Shown one piece after another: positions 16,297-25,584 of a stretch of DNA of 37,781 nucleotides. The DNA is from Arcobacter sp. GTDB lineage: Bacteria > Campylobacterota > Campylobacteria > Campylobacterales > Arcobacteraceae. Under the pieces are notes generated by a model. The model was given only the letters and a program-made list of their open reading frames with translations. It ran no database searches and had not been told where the DNA came from. Position 1 is the first letter of the stretch; each line of letters opens with the position of its first letter. Both the position numbers and the translations under genes were made by a program. The stretch covers positions 1 through 37,781 of the forward strand of contig PKUK01000006.1 in assembly GCA_002869535.1 (NCBI GenBank), read 5' to 3'.

Positions 16297-16325
16297 TTGA
16301 CATAGTTCTATAATTAGTATATAAT
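16297..16325 (+). promoter_or_regulatory. Consensus sigma-70 promoter for the 16372 operon
   Basis: TTGACA (16297-16302), 17-base spacer, TATAAT (16320-16325): both boxes match consensus exactly. It lies between operators O1 and O2, and an extra TTAGTAT half-site sits in the spacer. A promoter this strong probably needs tight repression. Confidence 0.75.
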
Positions 16326-16336
16326 TTGATAAATAA

Positions 16337-16351
16337 ATACTATTATAGTAT
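16337..16351. promoter_or_regulatory. Operator O2, ATACTATTATAGTAT
   Basis: ATACTA and TAGTAT are perfect inverted half-sites with a 3-base centre, just downstream of the -10 box, where a bound repressor would block transcription start. Confidence 0.6.
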
Positions 16352-16371
16352 AAAATATAAAAGGATAGAAG

Positions 16372-16677
16372 ATGAAAAAGAGTGTGATTGAATTTTTATT
16401 AGCACCAATAGTTCCAATATTTTTATTGGTATTCTTTATTGTAATTAATATCTTTGAATTAAAATTAATCTATTTAGTTCTAATTGGATTAGTTTTATTT
16501 CTTGCATATAAAATAATTAACAAATTGAAAGAAAATTGGAAGTGGTTATATTCTAGTAGTATAATTTGTACTGATTGGTTTTTACTTGATGTAATTAATC
16601 TATTCTCAAATGAAAACCTGTCATTTTTAAAGCCATCAATTTTAGAAACTGTAATTAGAACTACATTAGTTATCTAG
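16372..16677 (+). CDS. Small membrane protein (101 aa), function unknown
   Basis: It has two clear hydrophobic segments at about residues 8-30 and 32-50, a basic stretch KIINKLKENWKW, and a weaker hydrophobic patch at 60-76. AAGGATAGAAG before the ATG is a good ribosome site. It is transcribed from the consensus promoter at 16297 under palindromic operators and followed 9 bases later by a 70-aa gene. A strongly promoted, tightly repressed small membrane protein next to an HTH gene is compatible with a toxin or holin-like role, but nothing in the sequence proves that. I do not recognise the family. Confidence 0.6.
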   Translation: MKKSVIEFLLAPIVPIFLLVFFIVINIFELKLIYLVLIGLVLFLAYKIINKLKENWKWLYSSSIICTDWFLLDVINLFSNENLSFLKPSILETVIRTTLVI

Positions 16678-16686
16678 GAGTGTAAA

Positions 16687-16899
16687 ATGTCAAACGTAAA
16701 AACAATAATAGAGCTAGAAAATAACTTAACAAAAGAGGAACAGGAAAAGCTTCAAAACTTTATAGAAAGAGAGTTTGGATGTAGTAAGGAGTATACAAAA
16801 ATATTTGATAGCTCTAATTATGTCTCACAAAGTGAATTTGCAAATGAAATATACGAAAAGATGAATAAAATAATGATAGAAGATTTTAGTGAATATTAA
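16687..16899 (+). CDS. Small acidic protein (70 aa), function unknown
   Basis: It starts with ATG after TAGGAGTG, 9 bases behind the membrane protein gene, so it is in the same operon. It is rich in Glu, Lys and Asn and predicted mainly helical (IIELENNLTKEEQEKLQNFIE). There is one cysteine, no membrane segment and no known motif. It could be a cytoplasmic partner of the membrane protein (inference from context only). Confidence 0.55.
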   Translation: MSNVKTIIELENNLTKEEQEKLQNFIEREFGCSKEYTKIFDSSNYVSQSEFANEIYEKMNKIMIEDFSEY

Positions 16900-16916
16900 A
16901 TTTATGTTTTAAAAAA

Positions 16917-17018
16917 TTAAGATTCTTTCTTATTTGATTCTAGATTGATTGAAAGGTATAGCATATAAACCGCAATAACTGTCATGATAGATAGTTTTGT
17001 AAATTCTAAAGTATCCAT
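16917..17018 (-). CDS. 33-aa single-pass membrane peptide
   Basis: The frame is open further upstream (77 codons), but the only good ribosome site (AAAAGGATAACA) stands before the ATG at 17018, and the longer version would overlap the neighbouring HTH gene. The short product has one hydrophobic segment (LSIMTVIAVYMLYLSI, residues 9-24) with a charged tail LESNKKES. It lies 70 bases downstream of the XRE-like gene on the same strand. Similar tiny membrane peptides occur in type I toxin loci, but no antisense RNA is evident here. Confidence 0.45.
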   Translation of the reverse strand: MDTLEFTKLSIMTVIAVYMLYLSINLESNKKES

Positions 17019-17088
17019 TGTTATCCTTTTGATATTTAGAATTGTATCTATTATGGATTTTAATGTCAATAAATTAAAGTAGGGTTTT

Positions 17089-17331
17089 TTATTTAAAGAA
17101 CTCTTCAATCTCCACTTCAAAAACTTTGCTAAGTTTATATAGGTGAACAATAGAATAGTGATGAGTTGGAATCTTTGGATTTTCTACATGGGATATAAAG
17201 CTTGAATTTCTAAGACCCAATTCAATTGATAAATCAAGTTGGGTCATTTTTTTATTAAGTCTTAATTGTTTTATATTATTTGAAATCTTATCTTGAAATT
17301 CTAATATTTCATCATCAGAAAAATTAAGCAC
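17089..17331 (-). CDS. XRE-family transcriptional regulator (80 aa)
   Basis: The HTH_3/XRE domain spans almost the whole protein: NNIKQLRLNKKMTQLDLSIELGL (19-41), then SSFISHVE with the typical recognition helix, and LYKLSKVFEVEIEEFF at the end. The start is GTG at 17331, with AAAGG nine bases upstream. Its upstream region carries two perfect TACATATATGTA palindromes 54 bp apart, probably its own operators, shared with the rightward 17467 operon. Confidence 0.85.
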   Translation of the reverse strand: MLNFSDDEILEFQDKISNNIKQLRLNKKMTQLDLSIELGLRNSSFISHVENPKIPTHHYSIVHLYKLSKVFEVEIEEFFK

Positions 17332-17341
17332 ATAGAACCTT

Positions 17342-17353
17342 TACATATATGTA
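17342..17353. promoter_or_regulatory. Palindromic operator TACATATATGTA (copy 1)
   Basis: A perfect 12-bp palindrome 10 bases upstream of the GTG start of the XRE gene, identical to the copy at 17396. It is the likely binding site of that regulator. Confidence 0.6.
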
Positions 17354-17395
17354 TAAATATAAAAGATTCTATATGAATTATGAAATATACAATAA

Positions 17396-17407
17396 TACAT
17401 ATATGTA
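17396..17407. promoter_or_regulatory. Palindromic operator TACATATATGTA (copy 2)
   Basis: An identical palindrome 54 bp from the first, nearer to the divergent 17467 gene. Flanking bases (AT before, TAA after) also match, which argues against chance in this AT-rich DNA. Confidence 0.6.
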
Positions 17408-17466
17408 TAATTATATATTAATAACTAATTTACTAAAATACTAACAATTAAATAAAAGGAGAAAAT

Positions 17467-17682
17467 ATGGGAATGCCTGGAGGTTTAGAATTCTTAATAG
17501 TAAGTGTTATACCACTATTGTTATTAGGAATATACATTTATATCTTGATTGATATATTAAAAAGTGAGTTTGATGGTGCTAACAAATTGATATGGCTTAT
17601 AGTTGTTTTTGTATTGCCATTTGTTGGTGCGATACTATATTACTTTATTGGTAGAAAACAAAAGATACAGAAAAGTAATTAA
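17467..17682 (+). CDS. PLDc_N-like small membrane protein (71 aa)
   Basis: Two membrane helices (about 8-30 and 41-63) separated by a short loop DILKSEFDGANKLIW and ending YYFIGRKQK. This is the signature of the phospholipase D nuclease N-terminal (PLDc_N) domain found at the start of cardiolipin synthases and as stand-alone small proteins. The catalytic HKD domain is absent. AAAGGAGAAAAT is a strong ribosome site. Its stop codon lies one base before the ATG of the TraT-like gene, so the two are co-translated. It may help anchor or organise envelope proteins (inference). Confidence 0.75.
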   Translation: MGMPGGLEFLIVSVIPLLLLGIYIYILIDILKSEFDGANKLIWLIVVFVLPFVGAILYYFIGRKQKIQKSN

Positions 17683-17683
17683 G

Positions 17684-18469
17684 ATGAAGATATCTATAAA
17701 AAATTCTTTAATCCTTATATTGGCTATCTTTGTATTGGTAGGATGTGGAACTACTGAGCTACAAACAAGAGCAAAACTAACAAGAACTATTACACTTGAT
17801 AAGAGTGAAAAAGATAATAGAAAAATGTACTTGCAAGTTTCTAATACTGCTGGAAGTGGTGGAAAAAATCTTAATTTGCTAAATGATTTGAAAACTAAAT
17901 TAGAGTCTAAAGGCTATACAATAGTTGGAAATTCAAAAGAGGCTTCTTATGGATTGTTTGTTAACGTACTTTTCGCAAATAATTTAAAGGAAGCAAACGC
18001 AATTAAAGGTGCAACACAAGCTGGTGCATTATTTGGTCTTGGTGCAGTTGGTGCTGGTCAAAGTGGTTCAAATTCACTATTAATTGGTGCTGTTGCTGCT
18101 CTTGGTGGTGGTATTATTTCTTCTGCTATGGAAGATGATGTTTTTCGTGCTGTAATTGATGTTGAAATTAGAGATTACAAAGGAAAAGAGATTCAAACCG
18201 CTAGAAGTACAATAGATGCTGGTGCATCTTTGTCTAATACTCAAAGAGCTGGTAATGCAAATACTCTTGCTGGTTCTCTTGGAAATAAAGACGGAGTAAC
18301 AGATATGGATAGTGGTATATCTGAACAAACTACCGAATACGACACTGTTAGTTATAATAAATATTTAACTAGAGCATTTGTTGAAGCGATTAGAATGGAT
18401 TTAAAGCTAGATGAAGCTCTTCCAATTTTAAGTTCTAAAGCATCAACTAGAATTTCAAATTTATTTTAG
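17684..18469 (+). CDS. traT: TraT-like outer membrane lipoprotein
   Basis: The 261-aa product begins MKISIKNSLILIL with lipobox LVGC (Cys21), so it is a lipoprotein. A longer frame upstream overlaps the previous gene and lacks a ribosome site, so I chose ATG 17684. The mature part follows the TraT pattern: a VFLQ/MYLQV.NT segment, KLESKGYTIV, a Gly/Ala-rich hydrophobic centre (GALFGLGAVGAG...LLIGAVAALGGGI), a VIDVEI strand, and C-terminal LDEALPILSSKASTRISNLF. TraT proteins of F-type plasmids block conjugation between like donors and confer serum resistance. No transfer genes are near, so here it may be a mobile cargo exclusion factor or a chromosomal surface protein. Confidence 0.85.
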   Translation: MKISIKNSLILILAIFVLVGCGTTELQTRAKLTRTITLDKSEKDNRKMYLQVSNTAGSGGKNLNLLNDLKTKLESKGYTIVGNSKEASYGLFVNVLFANNLKEANAIKGATQAGALFGLGAVGAGQSGSNSLLIGAVAALGGGIISSAMEDDVFRAVIDVEIRDYKGKEIQTARSTIDAGASLSNTQRAGNANTLAGSLGNKDGVTDMDSGISEQTTEYDTVSYNKYLTRAFVEAIRMDLKLDEALPILSSKASTRISNLF

Positions 18470-18478
18470 GAGTATATT

Positions 18479-19090
18479 TTGAAGAAAACACTTTTTTTAA
18501 CATTATTAATGGCATCAACATTATTTTTATTTACAGGTTGCGTTAATCACAAAACATATGCCGTGAAAGTACCTTATGAAAGTAATTATTGTAAATCAAA
18601 ATACAAATTAATTAACCAAAGTACTTGTGCTTATATCTCTTCAAAAGAGGGTAAGGATATTTATTTGATTGATGCTATTTCTAGCTTTAGTGATTATGGC
18701 TTTGTCCATATGGGCATAAATAATGCTGTTACTGCAGCATTACAAGCTGCTGCTGAAACTACATTATTGACGGGTAAATCATATTTTGCAATTATATCTC
18801 CAACGGCTATTTCTAATATGAACAATGTTCTTATAAATACTCCAGAAGATTATCTAAAGAACTGTACTACATCAATGGGTACAGTTTTAAGTCTTGGTTC
18901 TAGAAATTGTGGCGTTAAGGGTGTAAGAAAAAATGGTGTAATAACATTTAAAGTGTACGATGAACGTCCTCACGATATTTTAGTATATGATGCAAATGAA
19001 GTTATACAGTATTATAAAGATAATGATTTATATGATGATGAAGAGCGTGTTAAAGATATCATAACTTTTAAAGAAGGTGCTTTTAAATAA
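18479..19090 (+). CDS. Small lipoprotein of unknown function (203 aa)
   Basis: The start is TTG with TAGGAGTATATT in front, 9 bases after the TraT-like gene. A signal peptide with lipobox FTGC (Cys21) predicts a lipoprotein. The mature protein has five further cysteines (YCKSKY, STCAY, NCTTS, NCGVK region) that may form disulfides in the periplasm, and an Ala-rich helix (AVTAALQAAAETTLL). It ends the operon, directly before a strong terminator. I recognise no named family. Confidence 0.75.
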   Translation: MKKTLFLTLLMASTLFLFTGCVNHKTYAVKVPYESNYCKSKYKLINQSTCAYISSKEGKDIYLIDAISSFSDYGFVHMGINNAVTAALQAAAETTLLTGKSYFAIISPTAISNMNNVLINTPEDYLKNCTTSMGTVLSLGSRNCGVKGVRKNGVITFKVYDERPHDILVYDANEVIQYYKDNDLYDDEERVKDIITFKEGAFK

Positions 19091-19111
19091 TCTAAATTAT
19101 ACAGCCAAAAC

Positions 19112-19143
19112 AAAAAGCCAGGTTCTCGTAATCTGGCTTTTTT
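19112..19143 (+). terminator. Rho-independent terminator of the TraT operon
   Basis: AAAAAGCCAG and CTGGCTTTTT form a 10-bp stem with an 11-nt loop and a run of six or more Ts, 22 bases after the stop codon. Confidence 0.9.
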
Positions 19144-19396
19144 AGTTTAAAGAGGGTGATTTTAAGAAAAAAGTACTCTATAGATATAATTATAGTGAAG
19201 TACTAATCTTTGGTTAATTGTTTTAATTTAATAAGTTTTTATAGATAATGCTTTTTGTGACACAATATGTGACGTTATTTTGATAGACTGAATAATGACA
19301 TAAAAGAGTATTTATTTAATAAGTTAATAATATTATTATAGATACTATTAATAACAAAAAAGTTTTATATAAAAATATTTACATTATGGATTTTAT

Positions 19397-20587
19397 TTGA
19401 AAATATTACATACATCAGATTGGCACTTAGGTCAAAATTTTATGGGTAAAAGTAGGGAGGGGGAGCATAAGGCTTTTCTATCTTGGCTTTTAGAGGTTAT
19501 TAAAGATAAGAAGATTAGAATATTACTTGTATCAGGAGATATTTTTGATACAGGAACTCCTCCCAACTATGCACTTGAACTTTACTATAACTTTTTAAAA
19601 CAATTATCCGCAGTCAAAACTTTAAAAACCACAATCATAACAGCTGGAAATCATGACTCAGTATCAACATTAAAAGCATCAAAACAACTCCTAGAAACAT
19701 TTAATGTACATGTAGTAGTGAATGGTGATGAAGATGAAAATATTATCATTCCAATAAAAGAAGATGAAGGTACCATAGCAATAGTTTGTGCAGTTCCATT
19801 TTTAAGAGATAATGTCATAAGACAATCTCTTGCTGGGGAAACTGTAAGTGACAAAGAGAAACTTGCAAACAATGGCATCAAAGCTTTTTATGAAACTGCA
19901 CACACAAAAGCACTTGAACTAAAACAAGATAAAAATATACCTCTCATAGCTATGGGACATCTTACAACTGTAGGAAGTCGGACTAGTGAGAGTGAAAGAG
20001 ATATCTATATAGGCGGTACACTTGATATTGGTGGAGATTATTTAGGAAGTCTTTTTGATTATGTGGCTTTAGGACATCTTCATATAAATCAAACAGTAGG
20101 CTGTGAGCATGTTAGATATTCCGGCAGTCCAATTCCACTTAGTTTCTCAGAATCAAAAAACACACAAAAAGTAAATCTAGTAACTTTTAATGAAAGTAAA
20201 GTAGAAGTAGAAGAGTTAGCTGTTCCACTTACTAGAAAGCTTATTGTTATTAAAGGTAACAGTGAGACTATAAAAAAAGAGCTTAAAAATATAGAAGATA
20301 AAAACTCTTGGATAGAAGTACATATAAAAGATGATAACCCAATGTATGCAAACACAGAGATAAGAGAACTGGCTTCAAAGTTAGAGCTTATATTATTAGC
20401 TGTAAAGATAGATAAAAGTGAAAAACAACTTCAAGCCAAAGAGCTAAAAGCCATAAGCTTAGATGAACTCTCTATTGATGAAGTATTTCAAAAAAGATTA
20501 GAGCAAGAAGAACTTGAAGATAAAGTGCTTGAAGTTGAGCTTGTAACTAACTTTAAACAAATAGTTTCAAAGGTACAAAGCCAATGA
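19397..20587 (+). CDS. sbcD: SbcD exonuclease subunit
   Basis: A 396-aa protein and the Mre11-type metallophosphoesterase of the SbcCD complex, which cuts DNA hairpins and protein-blocked ends. Metal-binding motifs are in place: DWH (8-10), SGDIFD (D48), GNHD (85-88), MGHLTT and GHLHI. The length is normal for the family. The start is TTG directly at MKILHTSDWH; no ribosome site is visible before it. It overlaps the sbcC start by four bases (ATGA). The upstream ~150 bp and first ~65 codons have a decayed second copy at 5230-5580. Its partner sbcC is interrupted, so SbcD may lack an ATPase subunit. Confidence 0.93.
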   Translation: MKILHTSDWHLGQNFMGKSREGEHKAFLSWLLEVIKDKKIRILLVSGDIFDTGTPPNYALELYYNFLKQLSAVKTLKTTIITAGNHDSVSTLKASKQLLETFNVHVVVNGDEDENIIIPIKEDEGTIAIVCAVPFLRDNVIRQSLAGETVSDKEKLANNGIKAFYETAHTKALELKQDKNIPLIAMGHLTTVGSRTSESERDIYIGGTLDIGGDYLGSLFDYVALGHLHINQTVGCEHVRYSGSPIPLSFSESKNTQKVNLVTFNESKVEVEELAVPLTRKLIVIKGNSETIKKELKNIEDKNSWIEVHIKDDNPMYANTEIRELASKLELILLAVKIDKSEKQLQAKELKAISLDELSIDEVFQKRLEQEELEDKVLEVELVTNFKQIVSKVQSQ

Positions 20588-23500
20588 AAATATTAAAAGT
20601 AAAATCACTGAACATAAACTCACTAAAAGGTGAGTTTGAAATAGACTTTCAAGCATTTTTAAAAGATGAATCTCTTTTTGCTATAACTGGACCGACAGGG
20701 TCTGGAAAAAGTACAATTCTTGATATTATAACCTGTGCATTGTATGGTAAAACTACTAGATTAACTAGTCCTCCAAATGAGCTTATGAGTCGGCATACTT
20801 GGGAATCATTTTGTTAAGTAGAGTTTGAAGTTAAGGGTAATATTTATCGAAGTTCTTGGAGTCAGAAAAGAGCAAGAAAGAGTGCAGATGGGAACTTTCA
20901 AACTGCAAAGATGGAAATAGTAGATTTAGCTACAAATAAAATACTTGAGTCAAAAGTAAGAGAAGTTCCAAAAGTCATAGAAGAGATATCTGGACTTGAT
21001 TTTGATAGGTTTTCTAGGTCAATGATGTTAGCACAAGGTTCTTTTGATGCTTTTCTTAAATCAGATGTAAATGAGCGATCAACTCTTCTGGAAAAAATAA
21101 CAGGGACACAAATATACAAACAAATTTCACAACAAGTTTTTGAAACATATTCAACAAAGAAAAAAGATATCGAGTTGGATGAAAATTCTTTAGGAAGTAT
21201 TGAATTACTTGAAAAAGAAGTAGTAGAAGAGAAAACAAAACTTCTAGAAGCTTCAAAAAAACAAAAAATTCAATTAGATACAAAAGAAGTAGCACTCAAA
21301 AAACTAGCATCATGGCTTGAAGTGTTATCTAAATTAAAAGCTGATGATATTAGGTATACACAAGAATTTGAGCAAATCACAAAAGAGAAAGAGGATAAAA
21401 AAGAAGATTTTTTAAATCTTAAATTGGCAAACAAAGCACTAAATGTACAATCAATTTATCAAGAAAAAAACTCATTAACTAAAATAATAGATATAGATAA
21501 ACAAAAACTTGAGATACAACAAAAAGATTTAGAAGAGCTAAAAAAAATAATAGAGTCAAAAACAAATGAATCTAAAATATTAAAAGAAAATTTTGATAAA
21601 GAAAAAATATCTTATGAGCAAAACTCTAAAAAGCTACAAGAAGTAAGAACTCTACAAACAAAGATACAATCAAAACTTCAAAACATAAATGAGCTTGAAT
21701 CTAAAATCAAATCAAATCAAGAAGAAAAAACTAAAATAAATGATGAGTTAGTAAAAGTAAAATCAACGCAGCAAAATATCCAAAAAGAGTTAGAGACTAT
21801 AAATAGTTATTTAGATACCAATAAAAATGATTCATTTTTAAAAGAAGATATCTCTTTGATATCAAAAAACATAAATGATTATAAAGATGGAACTAGATCT
21901 TTAGCTGAGTGTGAAGCAAAATTACAAAAAACAATATTAGATAAAAAGAGTTTAGAAGAACAATACAATAAAACAAAAAAAGAGTTTGAAGAAGCTAAAA
22001 CTGCATTTGAATTAAAAGATAAAGAGTACAAAGAATTAGAAATTAAATCATCAGCTAACAATAAAAAAGAGCAAGAAAATCGAGATAGATTAAAGACTAT
22101 AGATAAGTTGATAGTCTCTATAGATGATTATGAAAAACTCATACAAAATATCTCGAAAGAAGAGGGTGTAATTTCTTCATCAAATGAAGAACTAAAAAGT
22201 TTACAATCAAAAATAGAAGAAAAAACAAAACTCATAACTGAACTTCAAACGCATATTCAAACACTAAATGAAAAAAGAGAAGCACAACTTCTAATTGCAA
22301 AATATGAAAACGATAGAGAAAAACTAAAAGAGGGTGATTAATGCTATCTTTGTGGTTCAACTGAACATCCCTATGTAGATCATAGGATAAGTGTTAATGT
22401 AGATGATACAAGATTTAAAATCAATGAAAAAAAACAAAACTTAGAAGATGAAAGCAAGACATTAAGAACACATGAATTATCTCTTTCAAAACTTGAATCA
22501 AAAATAGAAACATCTACTTTAGAAAGAGATAAATTATTAAAAAATAAAGAAACTATTGAGAGTATCTTTAACTCATATAATTTTATATTAGTAGAAGATT
22601 CAAAGATAAATTTAGAAGAAGAAAAGTTAGTAAAAGAAAATGAGCTTAGTAAAATAGTAGAACAAAGAACTAAAAAAGAGCTATTACTAACACAAAGAGA
22701 TAATTTACAAACAGAGTTAAACACAAAACAAACTTTAGCTTCTGAAAAAGAGAAAGAATTTTATAAACTAAAGACTTCAAAAGAACAATTTGAAACTGAA
22801 CAGAAACAAAACATATCTAAAAAGCAAATATTAGCTGAAGAACTTACAAAGGTATATAGTAAATACAATATTTCATTTGATGAAACATACGAAGAGAAGT
22901 TTAATACAATAGTAAATAGAAAAGATGAATATATTAAAAATGAATTATCAAAAAAAGAGTACGACACCAAACTACAAACTATCCTAGTGGAGCAAAAAGA
23001 GTTCGATACGAAAATTTCATCGATAGATGCAACACTAAAAAAAGATAGTGAAGACTTATCAAAACAATCAGAAGAACTAAAAGAGTTACAAACACAAAGT
23101 AAATCTATACTTGATATAGATGATTTAGAAAAGTATGAAAAAGATATAAGTGATAGTTTTAACGCTATTACTACAAAATATAATACTTTACAAAACGAAA
23201 TGATAAATCTAAATTCAAAAATTGAATCACTGAATACTCAAATAAAAGAATTAACTCAAAAACAAAACACTGACAATACAAAACTAGAAGAGTTAAAACA
23301 AAGTTTTGAAAAGGCTTTAGAAGAAAATAGTTTTGGCTCAACCCAAGAGTTTGAAAAAGCACTTTTAAGTAAAGAAAAAAGAGAAGAATTATCTCAAACT
23401 TGTAAACTAATAGAAGAAAAATATACACAAATCAAGACACTTAAAAATGATACAACTAAAAAATTAAAAGAACAAAAAGAGTTAAATCTAACAGACAGAG

Positions 23501-24171
23501 AACTCGAAAGTATAAATGATGAACTAAAAGAGTTCCAAGCAACTATAGATGAACTTCAAAAGTCTATAGGAAGTGCAGAAAAGGAGCTTGAGATAAATGC
23601 ATCAAATATCAAAAAACATGAAGATAAAATTAAAGAGTTAGAAAAGAAAAAACAATCTTTCAAAGTATGGGTAAAACTAAATGACATGATAGGTTCAGCT
23701 ACTGGTGATAAGTTTGCTAAATTTGCCCAAGGTATAACACTAGACCAACTAATCTACCTAGCAAACAAACATCTAAATATTTTAAGCCCTAGATATGAAC
23801 TTCAAAGAAGTATAGACTCAAATAAACTATTAGAGATAGAGATAATAGATGGCTTTCAAGGTGATGTGGTAAGACCTGTAAGTACTCTCTCAGGTGGAGA
23901 GAGTTTTATAGTAAGTCTATCTTTAGCCTTAGGACTATCGAGCCTAGCTAGTCAAAAGATAAGTATAGACTCACTTTTCTTGGATGAAGGATTTGGAACA
24001 TTGGATAGTGATAGTTTAGAGCTAGCATTAAATGCGCTAAATCAATTACAAAGTTCAGGAAAAATGGTAGGTGTGATTTCCCATGTGGAAGCACTAAAAG
24101 AGCGAATTCCATTGCAGATTAGGGTTATACCCAAAGGAGATGGAACAAGTTTTCTAAGCACCAGTTTTTAG
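20584..24171 (+). pseudogene. sbcC: sbcC broken by two in-frame TAA codons
   Basis: One frame of 1195 codons encodes a full SbcC/Rad50-like ATPase, except for TAA at codon 78 (20815-20817) and codon 586 (22339-22341). The reading frame is the same before and after both, and there is no indel. Walker A is GPTGSGKST near residues 37-45. The first stop follows MSRHTWESFC and precedes VEFEVKG, where relatives have Glu. The second stop replaces the residue just before the zinc hook CYLCGSTEHP. Long coiled coils surround the hook. The C-terminal signature TLSGGESF, Walker B DSLFLDEGFGTLD and switch His VISHV are intact. It could yield fragments, since internal starts exist, but a full protein requires readthrough. 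Recent inactivation or a sequence error are the simplest explanations. Confidence 0.9.
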
Positions 24172-24264
24172 TCTTACTCTTCGTTTGATTGCGAAAATTA
24201 AATACTCATGTACTTTGTGTACATTCCGTTTAAATTTTTTATCCGCCTTGATTACGACTAAAAC
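24164..24264. repeat. ~100-bp imperfect inverted repeat after sbcC
   Basis: The outer arms TTTTTAGTC and GACTAAAA enclose partly matching inner arms (GATTGCG...AATTAAA against TTTAAATTTT...CGC..GATTA) and a GTAC-rich centre. The sbcC stop codon lies in the left arm. It resembles a dispersed REP-type element and could act as terminator or 3' end stabiliser. Confidence 0.5.
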
Positions 24265-24265
24265 C

Positions 24266-24285
24266 TGATACTTAGTTTAGTATCA
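24266..24285. promoter_or_regulatory. Inverted repeat TGATACT-N6-AGTATCA
   Basis: Perfect 7-bp arms lie 19 bases before the ATG of the WYL-like gene and next to the larger inverted repeat. It may be an operator of that gene. Confidence 0.4.
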
Positions 24286-24577
24286 AAATAAAAAAGGAAA
24301 AGAAATGGAAAATATAATTAAAAAGGCAATAGAAAATCAACAGTTGTTATCGTTTGTTTATAATGGTAAAAATAGAACTGTAGAACCATATACTTTTGGT
24401 GAATCTACAAAAGGCAATGATACCTTAAGTGCTTTTCAAATTGAAGGTGGAAGTAATTCTTCTAAAGATTTAGGTTGGAGACAGTCGCCACCTTAAAAAA
24501 ACTTTAAATTTTAAAATTTCTAATTAATATCATAACATAATAAATCTCCATAAAAAAGAGTAGTTTAATGACTCTTT

Positions 24578-25573
24578 TTATACACTACCACAAGCTTTTT
24601 TATAAAATTCTTTATCATATTGGGTGTCATTTTTATATAAAGAATAAGCAATAATTATCATCTTTCTCATAACTGCTATTTGTGCTAAAGTTGTATGTTT
24701 TCCATTTGATTTTAATCTCTCAAAAAAGTTTTTAAAGTTTTCATCGTATCTAATGGCAGTCATTACTCCCATAAATAAACTTCCTCTATATACTCTTGAA
24801 CCTGCTTTTGAGATTTTTGATTTCTTATGAACAGATGTTCCAGATGTTTTTTCTATTGGGTCAAGTCCAGAGAGTGAAACTATTTGTCTTTGATTTGCTT
24901 TTGGATATTTAATAAATAGATAAAGCAATACTATAGCTCCTACTTCTCCTATGCCATATACTGATTTAATATTATTATACCCTTTTAATAATTTATTATC
25001 TGAGTTAATAATATCCTTTATTTTATTGAGTATTTCAATCTCTTTGTTTTTTGATATTTTAAGAGATTTTTTTAAATCATTAATCATATACTTACTGCCA
25101 TCTTTTACTGTTACAGCTTCTAGTTGATTAATTAGTTTAGAGCTACTTTTAGTAGTGAATTTATAATATGATATTAACTCTTTTAGCTCTTCAACTATAG
25201 TATCAATATAAGGTACTTTAATCTCATCATCTTTTGCTAAAGGAATAGCTTGTGATAATACTTGTGCATCTATCAAATCTGTTTTATTTCTTTGTCCTAA
25301 AGCCTTTGAGAAGTTAGAAAATTGTTTAGGGTTAATAAGGAAACATTTAATATTTTTTTCATTACAAAATTTTGTTAAAGCAAAAGAATAGTTACCTGTT
25401 GGTTCAAAAATAAAAACCAAATTATCAATATCTTTTTTATAAAGTTTATTTAACTTTGAATATAAACCTTTTAAACCTTTTACATTATTCTCAATTTCAA
25501 TATTTGCTTTGTTAATAGGTATATGTACTGCAATTAATTTTTTACTAATATCTAATCCGATACAATTAATCAT
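24578..25573 (-). CDS. IS110-family transposase (DEDD, serine-assisted)
   Basis: A 331-aa protein. The N-terminal RuvC-like DEDD domain shows D8 (IGLDISKK), E57 (FIFEPTGNY), and D99/D102 (KTDLIDAQ). The C-terminal transposase_20 domain has YGIGEVGA (a helix-hairpin-helix-like motif), SLSGLDPIEKTSGTS with the candidate catalytic Ser, and KAGSRVYRGSLF. Length and order match complete IS110 enzymes, which recombine a circular form guided by a bridge RNA. A strong ribosome site GGAGG is present before the ATG. It lies inside the WYL-like gene, in the opposite orientation. It appears intact and possibly active. Confidence 0.93.
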   Translation of the reverse strand: MINCIGLDISKKLIAVHIPINKANIEIENNVKGLKGLYSKLNKLYKKDIDNLVFIFEPTGNYSFALTKFCNEKNIKCFLINPKQFSNFSKALGQRNKTDLIDAQVLSQAIPLAKDDEIKVPYIDTIVEELKELISYYKFTTKSSSKLINQLEAVTVKDGSKYMINDLKKSLKISKNKEIEILNKIKDIINSDNKLLKGYNNIKSVYGIGEVGAIVLLYLFIKYPKANQRQIVSLSGLDPIEKTSGTSVHKKSKISKAGSRVYRGSLFMGVMTAIRYDENFKNFFERLKSNGKHTTLAQIAVMRKMIIIAYSLYKNDTQYDKEFYKKACGSV

Positions 25574-25584
25574 CGTGAACCTCC

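Noticed and set aside
17019-17150. N-terminal extension of the 33-aa membrane peptide to 77 codons
   Set aside because: It would overlap the XRE gene on the same strand and has no ribosome site, while the ATG at 17018 has a good one.
24180-24265. A tRNA- or riboswitch-like RNA after sbcC
   Set aside because: The pairing is that of a long imperfect inverted repeat; no cloverleaf or known aptamer core is present.
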